Origin: Leptolyngbya boryana PCC 6306 | GTDB lineage: Bacteria > Cyanobacteriota > Cyanobacteriia > Leptolyngbyales > Leptolyngbyaceae | Direction: 5' to 3' | Assembly (NCBI RefSeq): GCF_000353285.1 | Contig: NZ_KB731324.1 | Coordinates: 3,676,577-3,740,576 of the forward strand | DNA: 64,000 nt | In this document: positions 1-7,835 of the stretch, piece after piece | Numbering within the stretch: position 1 is the stretch's first letter | Layout: every line of letters begins with the position of its first letter | Notes under the pieces: model-generated | Databases searched by the model: none | What the model saw: the letters and a program-made list of their open reading frames with translations, nothing else | Told to the model about the DNA's origin: nothing | Translations under genes and position numbers: made by a program

Positions 1-150
1 GAGCGCAATGGTGATTCATCAACCTGCATAAAATTTGAAAAGTCCCCAGAACTAGAGGCGCGATTGATTCGCTCCAAAGTTTGAGGACTAAATTATTGAA
101 TAGTTATACCTGGCAAACACCTCTGTTGCTGAGATGTAAAATCCACCACT

Positions 151-351
151 CTACTTAATCAGGTGTAGAACATCGCGCAGCACACTAAAGCCTGCTAAGT
201 CCCACGCTAAGTAAGCAAGGAATCCGATCATTGCTAATCGACCGTTCCAGAGTTCTGCTTGAGGATTGAAGCCGAAAAGAAAAGCATTGCGATCGACACC
301 ATTGTATTCTGTGGCAACAGGAGGTAAGTTAGTCGCTTTGTTCGATTGCAT
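151..351 (-). CDS. High-light-inducible protein (HLIP/Scp family), 66 aa
   Basis: Single-helix relative of plant light-harvesting proteins; family members bind chlorophyll and carotenoid in the thylakoid and protect photosystems and chlorophyll-synthesis enzymes under stress. The diagnostic chlorophyll-binding motif is visible at residues 33-44 (E33, N36, R38, then AMIGF), followed by a hydrophobic helix to about residue 55. The frame stays open upstream to 522, but the extra 57 residues resemble no HLIP. I chose the ATG at 349-351, which has an AAGAAG ribosome-binding site just upstream and gives the usual family length. It stands alone and is divergent from the RRM gene. Confidence 0.9.
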   Translation of the reverse strand: MQSNKATNLPPVATEYNGVDRNAFLFGFNPQAELWNGRLAMIGFLAYLAWDLAGFSVLRDVLHLIK

Positions 352-562
352 TGTTACACTTCTTAATGAACTTCTATTTACTAGAGTATCGGCAGAATTC
401 CCATCGAGCCTATACCTTTGGGGGTATCTCTGAGTGTTACAGAGAGAAGTTACAGCACAATACGTAGATTTGAGTGCTAAATTATCCGCTTTATCCTTTG
501 CAATCTTAGAAAATGCTTTCAACCTTAGAGCGTGTTGTCAGTAGATAAAAAACTCTCATTGC

Positions 563-601
563 TTCTATTAAGCTACACATCGGATTGTTTCTATTAAGCT
601 A
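563..601. repeat. Direct repeat, 13-mer twice with a 26-bp period
   Basis: TTCTATTAAGCTA occurs at 563-575 and again at 589-601. The pair lies about 130 bp upstream of the RRM gene and on the far side of the divergent HLIP gene. A 26-bp period fits a tandem operator for one of these genes, but the binding protein is unknown. Confidence 0.6.
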
Positions 602-733
602 TACAGTCGTTGAACTTTTAGAAGCTGTGTTAGGCTGAAGGCTGAAGCGATATTTTCGGCTGTGTAATTCCTTATCATTAAGTGTTGCTCCGAACCTAAA
701 TCTCTCTACATTATGATTCTGGAGCCGTTTTTT

Positions 734-1036
734 ATGTCAATCTACGTTGGCAATCTTTCTTACGAAGTGATGCAGGACAACCTCAGCGAAATTTTTGCTG
801 AATATGGAACCGTTAAGCGAGTTCAGTTACCAACCGACCGGGAGACTGGACGAGTTCGGGGCTTCGCGTTTGTCGAAATGGCAACCGACACTGAGGAAGA
901 AGCCGCGATCGAAGCTCTCAACGGAGCCGAGTGGATGGGGCGCGATTTGACCGTCAACAAGGCAAAACCTCGTGAAGAGAGAAGTTCTTCTAGTGGAAGT
1001 TGGGGCGATCGCAGAGGCGGCTCTTCTCGCCGCTAG
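734..1036 (+). CDS. RNA-binding protein with one RRM domain (cyanobacterial Rbp type)
   Basis: A 100-residue protein with one RNA-recognition motif over residues 1-78 and a short Ser/Gly/Arg-rich tail (83-100). Both RNA-contact motifs are intact: RNP2 IYVGNL at 3-8 and RNP1 RGFAFVEM at 42-49. Cyanobacterial Rbp proteins of this build are cold-inducible, and some help bring photosystem mRNAs to the thylakoid. I chose the ATG at 734 because MSIYVGNL is the family start; an earlier ATG at 713 would add seven atypical residues. The tail is shorter than in the glycine-rich cold-induced members. Confidence 0.92.
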   Translation: MSIYVGNLSYEVMQDNLSEIFAEYGTVKRVQLPTDRETGRVRGFAFVEMATDTEEEAAIEALNGAEWMGRDLTVNKAKPREERSSSSGSWGDRRGGSSRR

Positions 1037-1218
1037 ATTCTGATCGAGCAGGGAGCAAGTACAACTCTACCGTCTTAAAGGCAGCTCTTACAGAGTCTGC
1101 CTTATTGTCGATCTCTGAAAACATGATTCATGGCTGGATTGAAAATGGTGCAAGCGTTTCAACTCACCTATTTTTTCATGCAGCGATACAGCATTCCTTA
1201 ACTAAACCCAAGAAACAA

Positions 1219-1581
1219 ATGAATACGAAAGAACTTCTGAGCCGATACAATGCATGACAACGGGACTTTCGGAATCTGAACTTAATTGCCGTAAATTTCA
1301 GAAGTTTAAATTTCACAGGCATCAATCTAAGCGGTGCAAACTTAACCAAGGCAAATCTGACTAAAACGAACTTAAGTTACGCCAATCTCAAAGGCGCAAT
1401 TTTAGTTGGAGCAATGTTAAGCGAAGCAAACTTCACAGGTGCAAATCTGACTGAGGCAAATTTAAGCAATACGAATTTGGGTGAAGCAATTTTGGGTCAG
1501 ACCTATCTTAAGGGTGCAATCTTGCCAGACGGAACCACTCCCAGCACCCTCTCGAACCGTCTTAAAGTGCCGCAGATCTAA
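1219..1581 (+). pseudogene. Pentapeptide-repeat protein interrupted by an in-frame TGA at codon 13
   Basis: The reading frame from ATG 1219 to TAA 1579-1581 encodes a 120-codon pentapeptide-repeat protein, but codon 13 (1255-1257) is TGA. The residue just before the conserved QRDF/QRNF is Gly in the two intact paralogs at 7836 and 8705, so a single GGA-to-TGA change explains the break. After the stop the frame continues cleanly through about fifteen A(N/D)LXX repeats and ends with an ILPDG-type tail like its paralogs. Restart at an internal Met would lose most of the solenoid. A sequencing error is possible but cannot be judged here. Confidence 0.75.
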
Positions 1582-1647
1582 CAGTCAATGCTTGAGATTG
1601 AGAAAATCATAGTTTGAGCAACGCTTCCATTATCAGAGGAAATCCCT

Positions 1648-4056
1648 GTGTTTGATAAATTTACAGAGAGAAGCATTAGGGTTGTGAATGCGGCTCAAAT
1701 CGAAGCTCGTCGCCTTGACCATAATTATGTTGGCACAGAGCAGCTTTTGCTAGGTTTAATTGCGACTCGACCCAGTATTGCTGCACAAGTGTTAGCGGAT
1801 CTAGACATTACTCTGGAAGAAGTACAAGAGCAAGTGCAGGCAGTGATTGGTCGAGGGACTGGACTGTCTCGGACTGAGATCCCCTTTACTCCCCGGAGCC
1901 GGCGTGTCTTAGAGCAGTCCTTAAAAGAAGCAGAGCGGCTCGGACATAGCCAGGTGGAACCAGAGCATTTGTTGCTGGCGATCGTGCAAGATGAGGCGGG
2001 ATTAGCCACTCAGGTTTTAGAACGGCTAGGCGTGGAGCGGGTTGAAGTTCGGATTAAAGTGCTACAAGCCATCTCTGAAGCTAAGCCCATCTTAAAAGGG
2101 AAGAGTTCCGGTCGCAAGAGCACACCGATTTTGAATGAGTGCGGCACGAATCTGACTGAACTTGCGGCATTGGGAAGGCTTGATCCGGTAGTCGGTCGTC
2201 AGCAAGAAGTAGAACGGATGATTCAGATTCTGGGTCGCCGCACGAAGAACAATCCGATTTTAATTGGTGAACCGGGTGTCGGAAAAACTGCTTTAGCCGA
2301 AGGATTAGCGCAGCGTATTGTCGATCGAGACGTGCCCGAATCGCTTCAAAATCAGCAAGTTCTCACGTTGAATATCGGAACTTTACTGGCTGGAACAAAG
2401 TATCGAGGTGAGTTTGAGGAACGGCTCAAAACCATCATGAAGGAAGTTCGCTCATCGGGAAACATCATTTTAGTCATCGATGAAGTTCATACTTTGCTAG
2501 GGGCAGGTTCTGCTCAAGGCTCACTCGATGCTGCAAATATTCTGAAACCTGCTCTCGCGCGCGGCGAACTGCGCTGTATTGGAGCAACAACGCTCGATGA
2601 ATATCGTCAATATGTTGAGCAAGATGCAGCACTAGAACGGCGATTTCAGCCCGTGATGATTAATGAGCCGAGCATTGAAGAGACGATTCTGATTTTACAA
2701 GGGTTACGCAGTCGCTATGAGCAGCACCATCGGCTAGAAATTTCGGATCTTGCCCTAGAAGCGGCGGCAAAGCTTGCCGATCGATATATTTCTGATCGGC
2801 TGCTCCCAGACAAAGCGATCGATTTGATCGATGAAGCTGGATCTCGCGCTCGAATTCTTCACGGCAAGAAATTCTCGCTCGATAAGAGCATGAGTGAACG
2901 ACTCAAACAGATTTTGCTCACCAAAGCAAGCGCGATCGCACAACAGGACTTTAAACGTGCTGGTGAAGTGAGATCGAGTGAGCTGACTCTGCAAGCAGAG
3001 GTTCAGACCGAGGCTCCAGCATTTGGTTCTGCAATCGTTGTGGATGAGGTCGATATCGCTCACATTGTCTCATCTTGGACAGGCGTTCCGGTGAACAAAG
3101 TCACCGAACTTGAGTCAGAACAGTTAATGCAGATGGAAGAAGTTTTGCATCAACGACTGATTGGACAAGAAGAAGCGGTCAGCGCGATCGCACGAGCTAC
3201 TCGTCGGGCAAGAGTGGGCTTAAGCAATCCCAATCGCCCGATCGCATCGTTTATTTTTTCAGGGCCAACGGGAGTGGGCAAAACTGAGTTAGTCAAAGCA
3301 TTAGCTGCCTGCTTTTTTGGATCTGAATCGGCGATGATTCGACTAGATATGTCTGAATTTATGGAGCGACATACCGTTTCTAAGCTGATTGGTTCTCCAC
3401 CCGGATATGTGGGCTATAGCGAAGGCGGACAGTTAACAGAAGCCGTTCGACGCAAGCCTTACACCGTTGTGCTATTTGACGAAATCGAAAAAGCACATCC
3501 CGATGTATTTAATTTGCTGCTGCAAATCTTAGAAGATGGTCGCCTAACCGATGCGAAAGGTCGGACTGTGAATTTCAAGAATACCTTGCTCGTGATGACC
3601 TCGAATGTTGGTTCCAAGGTGATTCAGAAAGGAGGCGGCGGACTCGGTTTTGAACTCTCGACGAATGCTCCAGAAGCATCTTATAACCGCACTGTTGCTT
3701 TGGTCAATGAAGAACTGAAGCAGTACTTTCGCCCAGAATTCTTGAATCGTTTAGATGACATCATTGTGTTCCGACAATTAACACATGATGAAATCAAACA
3801 AATTGCGAATCTCTTACTGAATGAATTTTCAGCTCGCTTGCTAGAACAAGGCATCACACTGGAAGTCAGCGATCGCGTTAAAGATCGCCTCGTCGAAACG
3901 GGCTATCACCCAGAGCAAGGCGCACGTCCGCTGCGACGAGCGATCACTCGTCTACTCGAAGATAGTCTAGCTGAGACGATTCTCTCTGGTCGAGTTAAGT
4001 CTGGAGATTCTGTGAAAGTCGATTTAGATGAGCATGGACAGATCGAGATCGTTTAG
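1648..4056 (+). CDS. Diverged second ClpC-type AAA+ unfoldase (Hsp100)
   Basis: Class I Clp ATPase of 802 residues that unfolds substrates and feeds them to ClpP. Order: double Clp_N domain (1-145), AAA1 with Walker A GEPGVGKT at 207-214 and Walker B VIDE at 276-279, a UVR-like middle segment around 433-450, and AAA2 with Walker A GPTGVGKT at 539-546. The LGF loop that docks ClpP is kept at 666-668, so it probably still works as a protease partner. Compared with the canonical ClpC at 58094, both ATPase cores match closely, but the N-domain and middle segment, where substrates and adaptors bind, have diverged: the second N-repeat reads EPEHLLLA instead of GTEHLLLG. Start is GTG with AGAGGA seven bases upstream. 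A specialised substrate range is inferred. Confidence 0.93.
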   Translation: MFDKFTERSIRVVNAAQIEARRLDHNYVGTEQLLLGLIATRPSIAAQVLADLDITLEEVQEQVQAVIGRGTGLSRTEIPFTPRSRRVLEQSLKEAERLGHSQVEPEHLLLAIVQDEAGLATQVLERLGVERVEVRIKVLQAISEAKPILKGKSSGRKSTPILNECGTNLTELAALGRLDPVVGRQQEVERMIQILGRRTKNNPILIGEPGVGKTALAEGLAQRIVDRDVPESLQNQQVLTLNIGTLLAGTKYRGEFEERLKTIMKEVRSSGNIILVIDEVHTLLGAGSAQGSLDAANILKPALARGELRCIGATTLDEYRQYVEQDAALERRFQPVMINEPSIEETILILQGLRSRYEQHHRLEISDLALEAAAKLADRYISDRLLPDKAIDLIDEAGSRARILHGKKFSLDKSMSERLKQILLTKASAIAQQDFKRAGEVRSSELTLQAEVQTEAPAFGSAIVVDEVDIAHIVSSWTGVPVNKVTELESEQLMQMEEVLHQRLIGQEEAVSAIARATRRARVGLSNPNRPIASFIFSGPTGVGKTELVKALAACFFGSESAMIRLDMSEFMERHTVSKLIGSPPGYVGYSEGGQLTEAVRRKPYTVVLFDEIEKAHPDVFNLLLQILEDGRLTDAKGRTVNFKNTLLVMTSNVGSKVIQKGGGGLGFELSTNAPEASYNRTVALVNEELKQYFRPEFLNRLDDIIVFRQLTHDEIKQIANLLLNEFSARLLEQGITLEVSDRVKDRLVETGYHPEQGARPLRRAITRLLEDSLAETILSGRVKSGDSVKVDLDEHGQIEIV

Positions 4057-4065
4057 AGAATTCAG

Positions 4066-4096
4066 GCGATCAAACGAGACAGTAACGAAATCAAAC
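4066..4096 (+). promoter_or_regulatory. Putative operator: two 10-mers 21 bp apart upstream of the NACHT gene
   Basis: GCGATCAAAC at 4066-4075 and GAAATCAAAC at 4087-4096 start exactly 21 bp (two helical turns) apart, 55-85 bp before the NTPase start codon. An inverted near-copy, CTTTGATTTC, lies at 4121-4130. The same pair with the same spacing precedes the allophycocyanin-like gene at 6148-6178, so a shared regulator is likely; its identity is unknown. Confidence 0.5.
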
Positions 4097-4150
4097 GCTT
4101 ACATTTTGAGTAGAGGAATGCTTTGATTTCTAATATGAGCCTTTTATTCT

Positions 4151-6139
4151 ATGGTCAAGCGCTCACTTCAGGCATCTCCTGCTGGTATTCAACAGGCTAA
4201 ACGTGCGTTTGCTATCAAAGGCTGGACGCAGGAAAATCTGGCAGGGGAAGTGAACTTAAAGACCCGTCAACCCATCTGGCGCTTTTTCACTGGACAACCT
4301 GTCGATCGCCAAACTTTTCTAGAAATTTGTTCGATTTTGGATTTAGATTGGCGCGAGATTGCACTTGATCCGCCTGTAGATTTTCCCGTACCTGGAGAAC
4401 GAACAAAAGTAGTTCCTCTCGATGTGGATAGTTTAGTCCAGCAAGTGCGATCGCAGCATCAAGACACGATTCAAGATCAGTGCGGCATCTTACAGTTACT
4501 TGATGTCAACCGTCCGGTGAGGATTGATGATATCTATGTCGATGTCAATACTTTAGAAGAAATTGCTAGCCAACAATGGGTCGAGATCGCTGAACTACAG
4601 AACCTAAAGCCGACTGACTTCGATCGTCTGGGCTTAGGAGACATTGAGCAAAAGCTAATCCCCGGAATGCAGACAGTCAAGACTTATTCAAAGCTGAGAG
4701 TTTTGGGAAAGCCGGGAATCGGGAAAACCACTTTTTTGCAACATCTAGCGATTCAGTGCAATCGGGGAGAATTTGCTGCTAATCGAGTGCCGCTCTTTAT
4801 GGCAATGAGAGAGTTTACAAAAGAATCTAGAAACAGTGGCACTTTTAGCCTTTTTAATTATGTGTGCTCTTGCTTTGTTCCTTCTGGCATTTCAGACCCC
4901 GCCGTAATTGAAACGTTGCTACAATCAGGTCGAGTTTTGCTGTTAATGGACGGGATTGATGAACTGATGAATCAGGACAGTGCATCGGTTCTACGGGAAA
5001 TTCGCCAATTCTCAGATAAGTATCATCGCAATCAGTTTGTTGTTTCCTGTCGTACAGCGGCTCAAAAGTTTCAACTTCGAGGCTTCACCGATATTGAGAT
5101 TGCACCCTTCACCCAAACGCAAATCACAACATTCGCGCAAAAATGGTTTGCTGTATTCAGCAGAACAACACCACGAGCGCAGCAAAATCAGTCCGTTGAG
5201 TTTATGCGGAAACTAGACTTACCGGAGAACTGGCAGTTTCGCCAACTGGCTGTTACCCCTTTGTTTCTGCACCTTGCCTGCTGGGTATTTCAGGGTCAAG
5301 AAAAAATTCCAACAAAGCGGACTGAATTTTACAAGCAAGGACTCGATCTGCTGCTGGGGAAGTGGGATGAAGCCAGAGGAGTCGAACGCGATGAGGCTTA
5401 CCCAGGTTTTTTATTACCTCAAAAGCTAAGATTGCTGAGCCAATTGGCAGCAGTCACTTTTGAGCAGGGTCAGTACTTTTTTGAACAGGGCATGATTGAA
5501 CAGTACATCGGAGACTATTTACGAAACCTACCGAATACGTCATTAGAACCCGAAGAACTGCAAGTTGCAAGCGAGAAGATGCTAAAAGCGATCGAGGCAC
5601 AGCATGGACTTTTAACTGAACGAGCACGAGGCATTTTTTCATTTTCCTACTTGGCGTTTCAAGAATACTTCACGGCTCGGAAAATTGTCGCTAGCCCTAA
5701 TTTACGAGCATTAGAGCAAGCATTAGGAAACTTAGTGAGCCACATTAGCGATGCTCACTGGCGCGAAGTGTTCTTGTTAACAGCAGCAATGTTGCGAAGT
5801 GCAGATTCGCTCGTGCAGTTGATGAAACAACAAATTGATGCGCTAGTCGCAGAAGATCCCTATTTACAAAATTTTCTAATGAAGGTCAGCCAAAAATCCC
5901 AATCGAACCCAAACGAGCCGAAAATTGCAACCACTCGCGCGTTTGACCACATTCAGCATTCCTGGCAGTTTAGTCCTGAGCAACAGCAAGTCCTACAACG
6001 GTACTACGATGCCAATCAGCTCCTAATTGATTGTTTGAATAGCAACTGTGAAGTCACAGCCGCAATTCGACAAGAGATTGAAGCAACGTTGCTCTTGCCT
6101 CAGAAAGAGTCAGAGGATCGAGAATTGCAAGGAGAATGA
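4151..6139 (+). CDS. NACHT-type STAND NTPase with N-terminal HTH-like region
   Basis: A 662-residue signal-transduction NTPase. Residues 10-75 look like a helix-turn-helix fold (GWTQENLA, then a recognition-helix-like stretch), and a linker follows. The NACHT core has Walker A GKPGIGKT at 186-193 and Walker B LLLMDGIDEL at 263-272, with the extra acidic residues typical of NACHT, and then helical winged-helix-like sequence to about 590. No WD40, TPR or LRR sensor is present; the last 70 residues are helical and unassigned. Family members act as ligand-triggered switches in regulation or anti-phage defence. Here the neighbours are photosynthesis stress genes and its upstream operator is shared with the phycobiliprotein gene, so a regulatory role is my preferred inference. 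No clear Shine-Dalgarno precedes the ATG. Confidence 0.85.
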   Translation: MVKRSLQASPAGIQQAKRAFAIKGWTQENLAGEVNLKTRQPIWRFFTGQPVDRQTFLEICSILDLDWREIALDPPVDFPVPGERTKVVPLDVDSLVQQVRSQHQDTIQDQCGILQLLDVNRPVRIDDIYVDVNTLEEIASQQWVEIAELQNLKPTDFDRLGLGDIEQKLIPGMQTVKTYSKLRVLGKPGIGKTTFLQHLAIQCNRGEFAANRVPLFMAMREFTKESRNSGTFSLFNYVCSCFVPSGISDPAVIETLLQSGRVLLLMDGIDELMNQDSASVLREIRQFSDKYHRNQFVVSCRTAAQKFQLRGFTDIEIAPFTQTQITTFAQKWFAVFSRTTPRAQQNQSVEFMRKLDLPENWQFRQLAVTPLFLHLACWVFQGQEKIPTKRTEFYKQGLDLLLGKWDEARGVERDEAYPGFLLPQKLRLLSQLAAVTFEQGQYFFEQGMIEQYIGDYLRNLPNTSLEPEELQVASEKMLKAIEAQHGLLTERARGIFSFSYLAFQEYFTARKIVASPNLRALEQALGNLVSHISDAHWREVFLLTAAMLRSADSLVQLMKQQIDALVAEDPYLQNFLMKVSQKSQSNPNEPKIATTRAFDHIQHSWQFSPEQQQVLQRYYDANQLLIDCLNSNCEVTAAIRQEIEATLLLPQKESEDRELQGE

Positions 6140-6147
6140 ATTGCATC

Positions 6148-6178
6148 GAAATCAAACAATTCATACATGAAATCAAAC
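6148..6178 (+). promoter_or_regulatory. Putative operator: GAAATCAAAC twice, 21 bp apart, upstream of the allophycocyanin-like gene
   Basis: Identical 10-mers GAAATCAAAC sit at 6148-6157 and 6169-6178, 45-75 bp before the phycobiliprotein start codon. Spacing and sequence repeat the element upstream of the NACHT gene. An identical decamer pair at identical spacing is unlikely to be chance. It begins 9 bases after the NTPase stop codon. Confidence 0.55.
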
Positions 6179-6222
6179 ATCGCTCTGTCAATGTAGTTGT
6201 AAAAGATTAGGGGAATGTAATC

Positions 6223-6708
6223 ATGAGTGTAATTCAGAAATTAATCGTGAACGCAGACGCAGAGTGCCGCTATCCTACGCCAGGCGAAATGGATCAGATC
6301 AAAAGCTTTATGATGAGTAGCGATCGTCGATTGCGCTTGGTCAAAACTTTAACTGAAAGTCGCGATCGCATTGTTAAAGAAGCCACTAAACAATTGTTTC
6401 AGCGTCGTCCCAATTTAGTCTCTCCAGGCGGCAATGCCTATGGAGAGAACATGACCGCAACCTGCTTGCGGGATATGGATTACTACCTGCGCTTAATCAC
6501 ATACAGCGTTGCTGCTGGAGAAACGACTCCGCTTGAAGATATCGGACTGATTGGAGTGCGCCAGATGTACAATTCCCTTGGGACACCGCTTGAGGGAGTT
6601 GCTGAGGGTGTTCGCGCCATGAAAGCAATGACAACGTCACTCATGTCAGAAGAAGAAGCAAGTGAAGTCGGTGCTTATTTCGACTACTTAATTGCTGGGC
6701 TTCAGTAA
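6223..6708 (+). CDS. Allophycocyanin alpha-subunit paralog (orphan ApcA-like)
   Basis: A 161-residue phycobiliprotein alpha subunit. The bilin-attachment Cys81 within [15 protein letters not shown] and the NAYGE segment (71-75) are intact, so it should carry phycocyanobilin. It resembles core ApcA more than ApcD around the chromophore, although [12 protein letters not shown] (53-64) is closer to ApcD-like sequences. No apcB, linker or lyase gene is adjacent, so it must pair with a beta subunit encoded elsewhere. A good AGGGGA site lies eight bases before the ATG. Orphan apcA2-type genes are known in other cyanobacteria. It may be a substitute core subunit that changes phycobilisome energy flow under stress; that role is inferred. 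Confidence 0.9.
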   Translation: MSVIQKLIVNADAECRYPTPGEMDQIKSFMMSSDRRLRLVKTLTESRDRIVKEATKQLFQRRPNLVSPGGNAYGENMTATCLRDMDYYLRLITYSVAAGETTPLEDIGLIGVRQMYNSLGTPLEGVAEGVRAMKAMTTSLMSEEEASEVGAYFDYLIAGLQ

Positions 6709-6836
6709 GCTAGAGTTTCATCTTAACTTTGAATGTGGAGTGCTGTCTGCCGAAAACGAGAAATGCGGTATTGTGCATTACTTAGGAGTAGGCTGGATTA
6801 ATCGATACATTTAATCGCAGATTAGAGGAAAATGAT

Positions 6837-7136
6837 ATGTCTGATTCTTTAGCTCAAGGCATTCTTGTCACAATTATTGGTGAAGCTGTTTTGCAAGAGA
6901 GACTAATCCGTCTGTTATCAAAACTAGGAGTGTCCGGCTACACAATTATTCCAGCTCAGGGCGGAGGAAGCCATGGTAAACGGATGGGAGACATCGCAGG
7001 TTACAACACCAACATTGAACTCAAAACCATTGTCACCTTAGAAATCTCGGATCAATTGCTAGAAGATCTCAAGCAATATCAAGCAACTCATGCTCTAATT
7101 GCATTTCGACAAACCGTAGAAGGATTGTTTGATTAG
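6837..7136 (+). CDS. P-II-like regulatory protein (SbtB-type)
   Basis: A 99-residue protein of the P-II superfamily. The pattern G-x-S-GYT at 32-37, a Gly-rich loop carrying the basic residues HGKR, and NTNIELK around 56-62 follow the nucleotide-binding layout of SbtB/P-II-like trimers, which sense adenine nucleotides such as cAMP, AMP or ATP. No sbtA bicarbonate transporter or ammonium transporter is adjacent; the neighbours are an allophycocyanin alpha paralog and nblA, so its partner is likely different. It lies 128 bp after the phycobiliprotein gene and may have its own promoter. GATTAGAGGAAA provides the ribosome-binding site. P-II-superfamily membership is secure, the ligand and target are not. 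Confidence 0.75.
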   Translation: MSDSLAQGILVTIIGEAVLQERLIRLLSKLGVSGYTIIPAQGGGSHGKRMGDIAGYNTNIELKTIVTLEISDQLLEDLKQYQATHALIAFRQTVEGLFD

Positions 7137-7193
7137 ATCTATCTTTGGAGAGATTCATCTGTGATGAGCTAAGAAATTACTCACAGAATATAG

Positions 7194-7240
7194 CTCAAGC
7201 AACAATTCCAACACAAAATCAAACATCAAGCTGACATACT
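7194..7240 (+). promoter_or_regulatory. Upstream region related to the allophycocyanin-like promoter
   Basis: AAAATCAAAC at 7215-7224 is followed by ATC, three variable bases and CTG, as in the region after 6169. A weaker copy, TCAAGC followed shortly by CAATTC, starts 24 bp before it, matching TCAAAC and CAATTC upstream of the phycobiliprotein gene but with three extra bases. It precedes the fasciclin relic. Confidence 0.4.
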
Positions 7241-7293
7241 TGTGATGGTTAGCGTAATCAATATTAACGAGTACCAAATGAAAGGTGAAACTC

Positions 7294-7425
7294 GTGACCG
7301 ATATTGTTGATACTGCTGTCAAAGCTAGTGCCTTGAACACTCTAGCTGCTCTCAAGCTGCTGGTTTAATTGAGATGCTCAAAGGTAAGGGTCCATTCACC
7401 TGCACAAGTGAAGTAGCTGAGGAGT
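7294..7425 (+). pseudogene. Fasciclin (FAS1) domain protein, decayed remnant
   Basis: From GTG 7294 the sequence reads VTDIVDTAVKASALNTLAA, the classic start of a cyanobacterial FAS1 protein. A one-base deletion near 7350 shifts the frame; in the next frame the family sequence resumes as QAAGLIEMLKGKGPFT. Further small deletions follow where VFAPTDEAF should be encoded, and after about 7425 nothing recognisable remains, whereas a full domain needs about 130 residues. AAGGTG upstream is a leftover ribosome-binding site. FAS1 proteins are usually extracytoplasmic adhesion modules. The relic shows this cluster once contained another gene. Confidence 0.7.
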
Positions 7426-7618
7426 AAAACTCTAGATGCGTTCTCTAGAGACAGCTACAATATATGAGTTACTTTAATTCTCACTTTTGTCTCTACAGAA
7501 TCAGGTGGGAGTTTTCTATCAGTTTAATCACGCTAGAACCACAGCTTCATTTTGCCTAGTTTGTGATTTTCCATCAGGCTCACAATTTTTACCTTCACTA
7601 GGGTTATTAGAGGTCAGT

Positions 7619-7819
7619 ATGGATCCATCGAGCGGACTTACTCCAGAGCAGGAATTCAACCTCAGAAATTTTGCAGATCAAGCCCACTGGATGTCCCGTG
7701 AGCAGGCTCAAGAGTTTCTGATTGTACAGTATCGACTCACGTTAGTTCAGAAAACAACGATGTATCTAGGGCTTCTCAAGCAGGAATGGAAATTGGAACT
7801 CAATCCCACCAATATTTAA
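7619..7819 (+). CDS. nblA: NblA phycobilisome degradation protein
   Basis: A 66-residue NblA: helix 1 LTPEQEFNLRNFADQ (7-21), the family hallmark MSREQAQEFL (25-34), and the second helix ending LKQEWKLEL. NblA dimers bind phycobiliproteins and act as adaptor to the Clp protease (ClpC) when phycobilisomes are dismantled under nitrogen, sulfur or other starvation. The frame is open further upstream to 7487, but the added residues are not NblA-like; the ATG at 7619 after TTAGAGG gives the family length. A diverged clpC, a spare allophycocyanin alpha subunit and a P-II-like gene lie upstream, so degradation machinery and possible substrates cluster. The hallmark variant (FADQAHWMSREQ) suggests a paralog rather than the main nblA. 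Confidence 0.9.
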   Translation: MDPSSGLTPEQEFNLRNFADQAHWMSREQAQEFLIVQYRLTLVQKTTMYLGLLKQEWKLELNPTNI

Positions 7820-7835
7820 ACTCAGGAGAAACATA

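Noticed and set aside
436-454. GTTACA twice upstream of the HLIP gene, resembling an HLR1 (RpaB) element
   Set aside because: Spacing is 13 bp instead of the HLR1 10 bp, and orientation relative to the HLIP gene is reversed.
352-522. N-terminal extension of the HLIP frame
   Set aside because: The 57 extra residues have no HLIP similarity, and a better start with ribosome-binding site lies at 351.
4151-6139. Anti-phage defence island around the NACHT gene
   Set aside because: No nuclease, methylase, reverse transcriptase or other defence genes nearby; neighbours are photosynthesis stress genes.
6223-6708. Far-red or low-light photoacclimation (FaRLiP/LoLiP) cluster
   Set aside because: No apcB paralog, core linker, photosystem paralogs, IsiX or the phytochrome-type regulators are present; one orphan alpha subunit is not enough.
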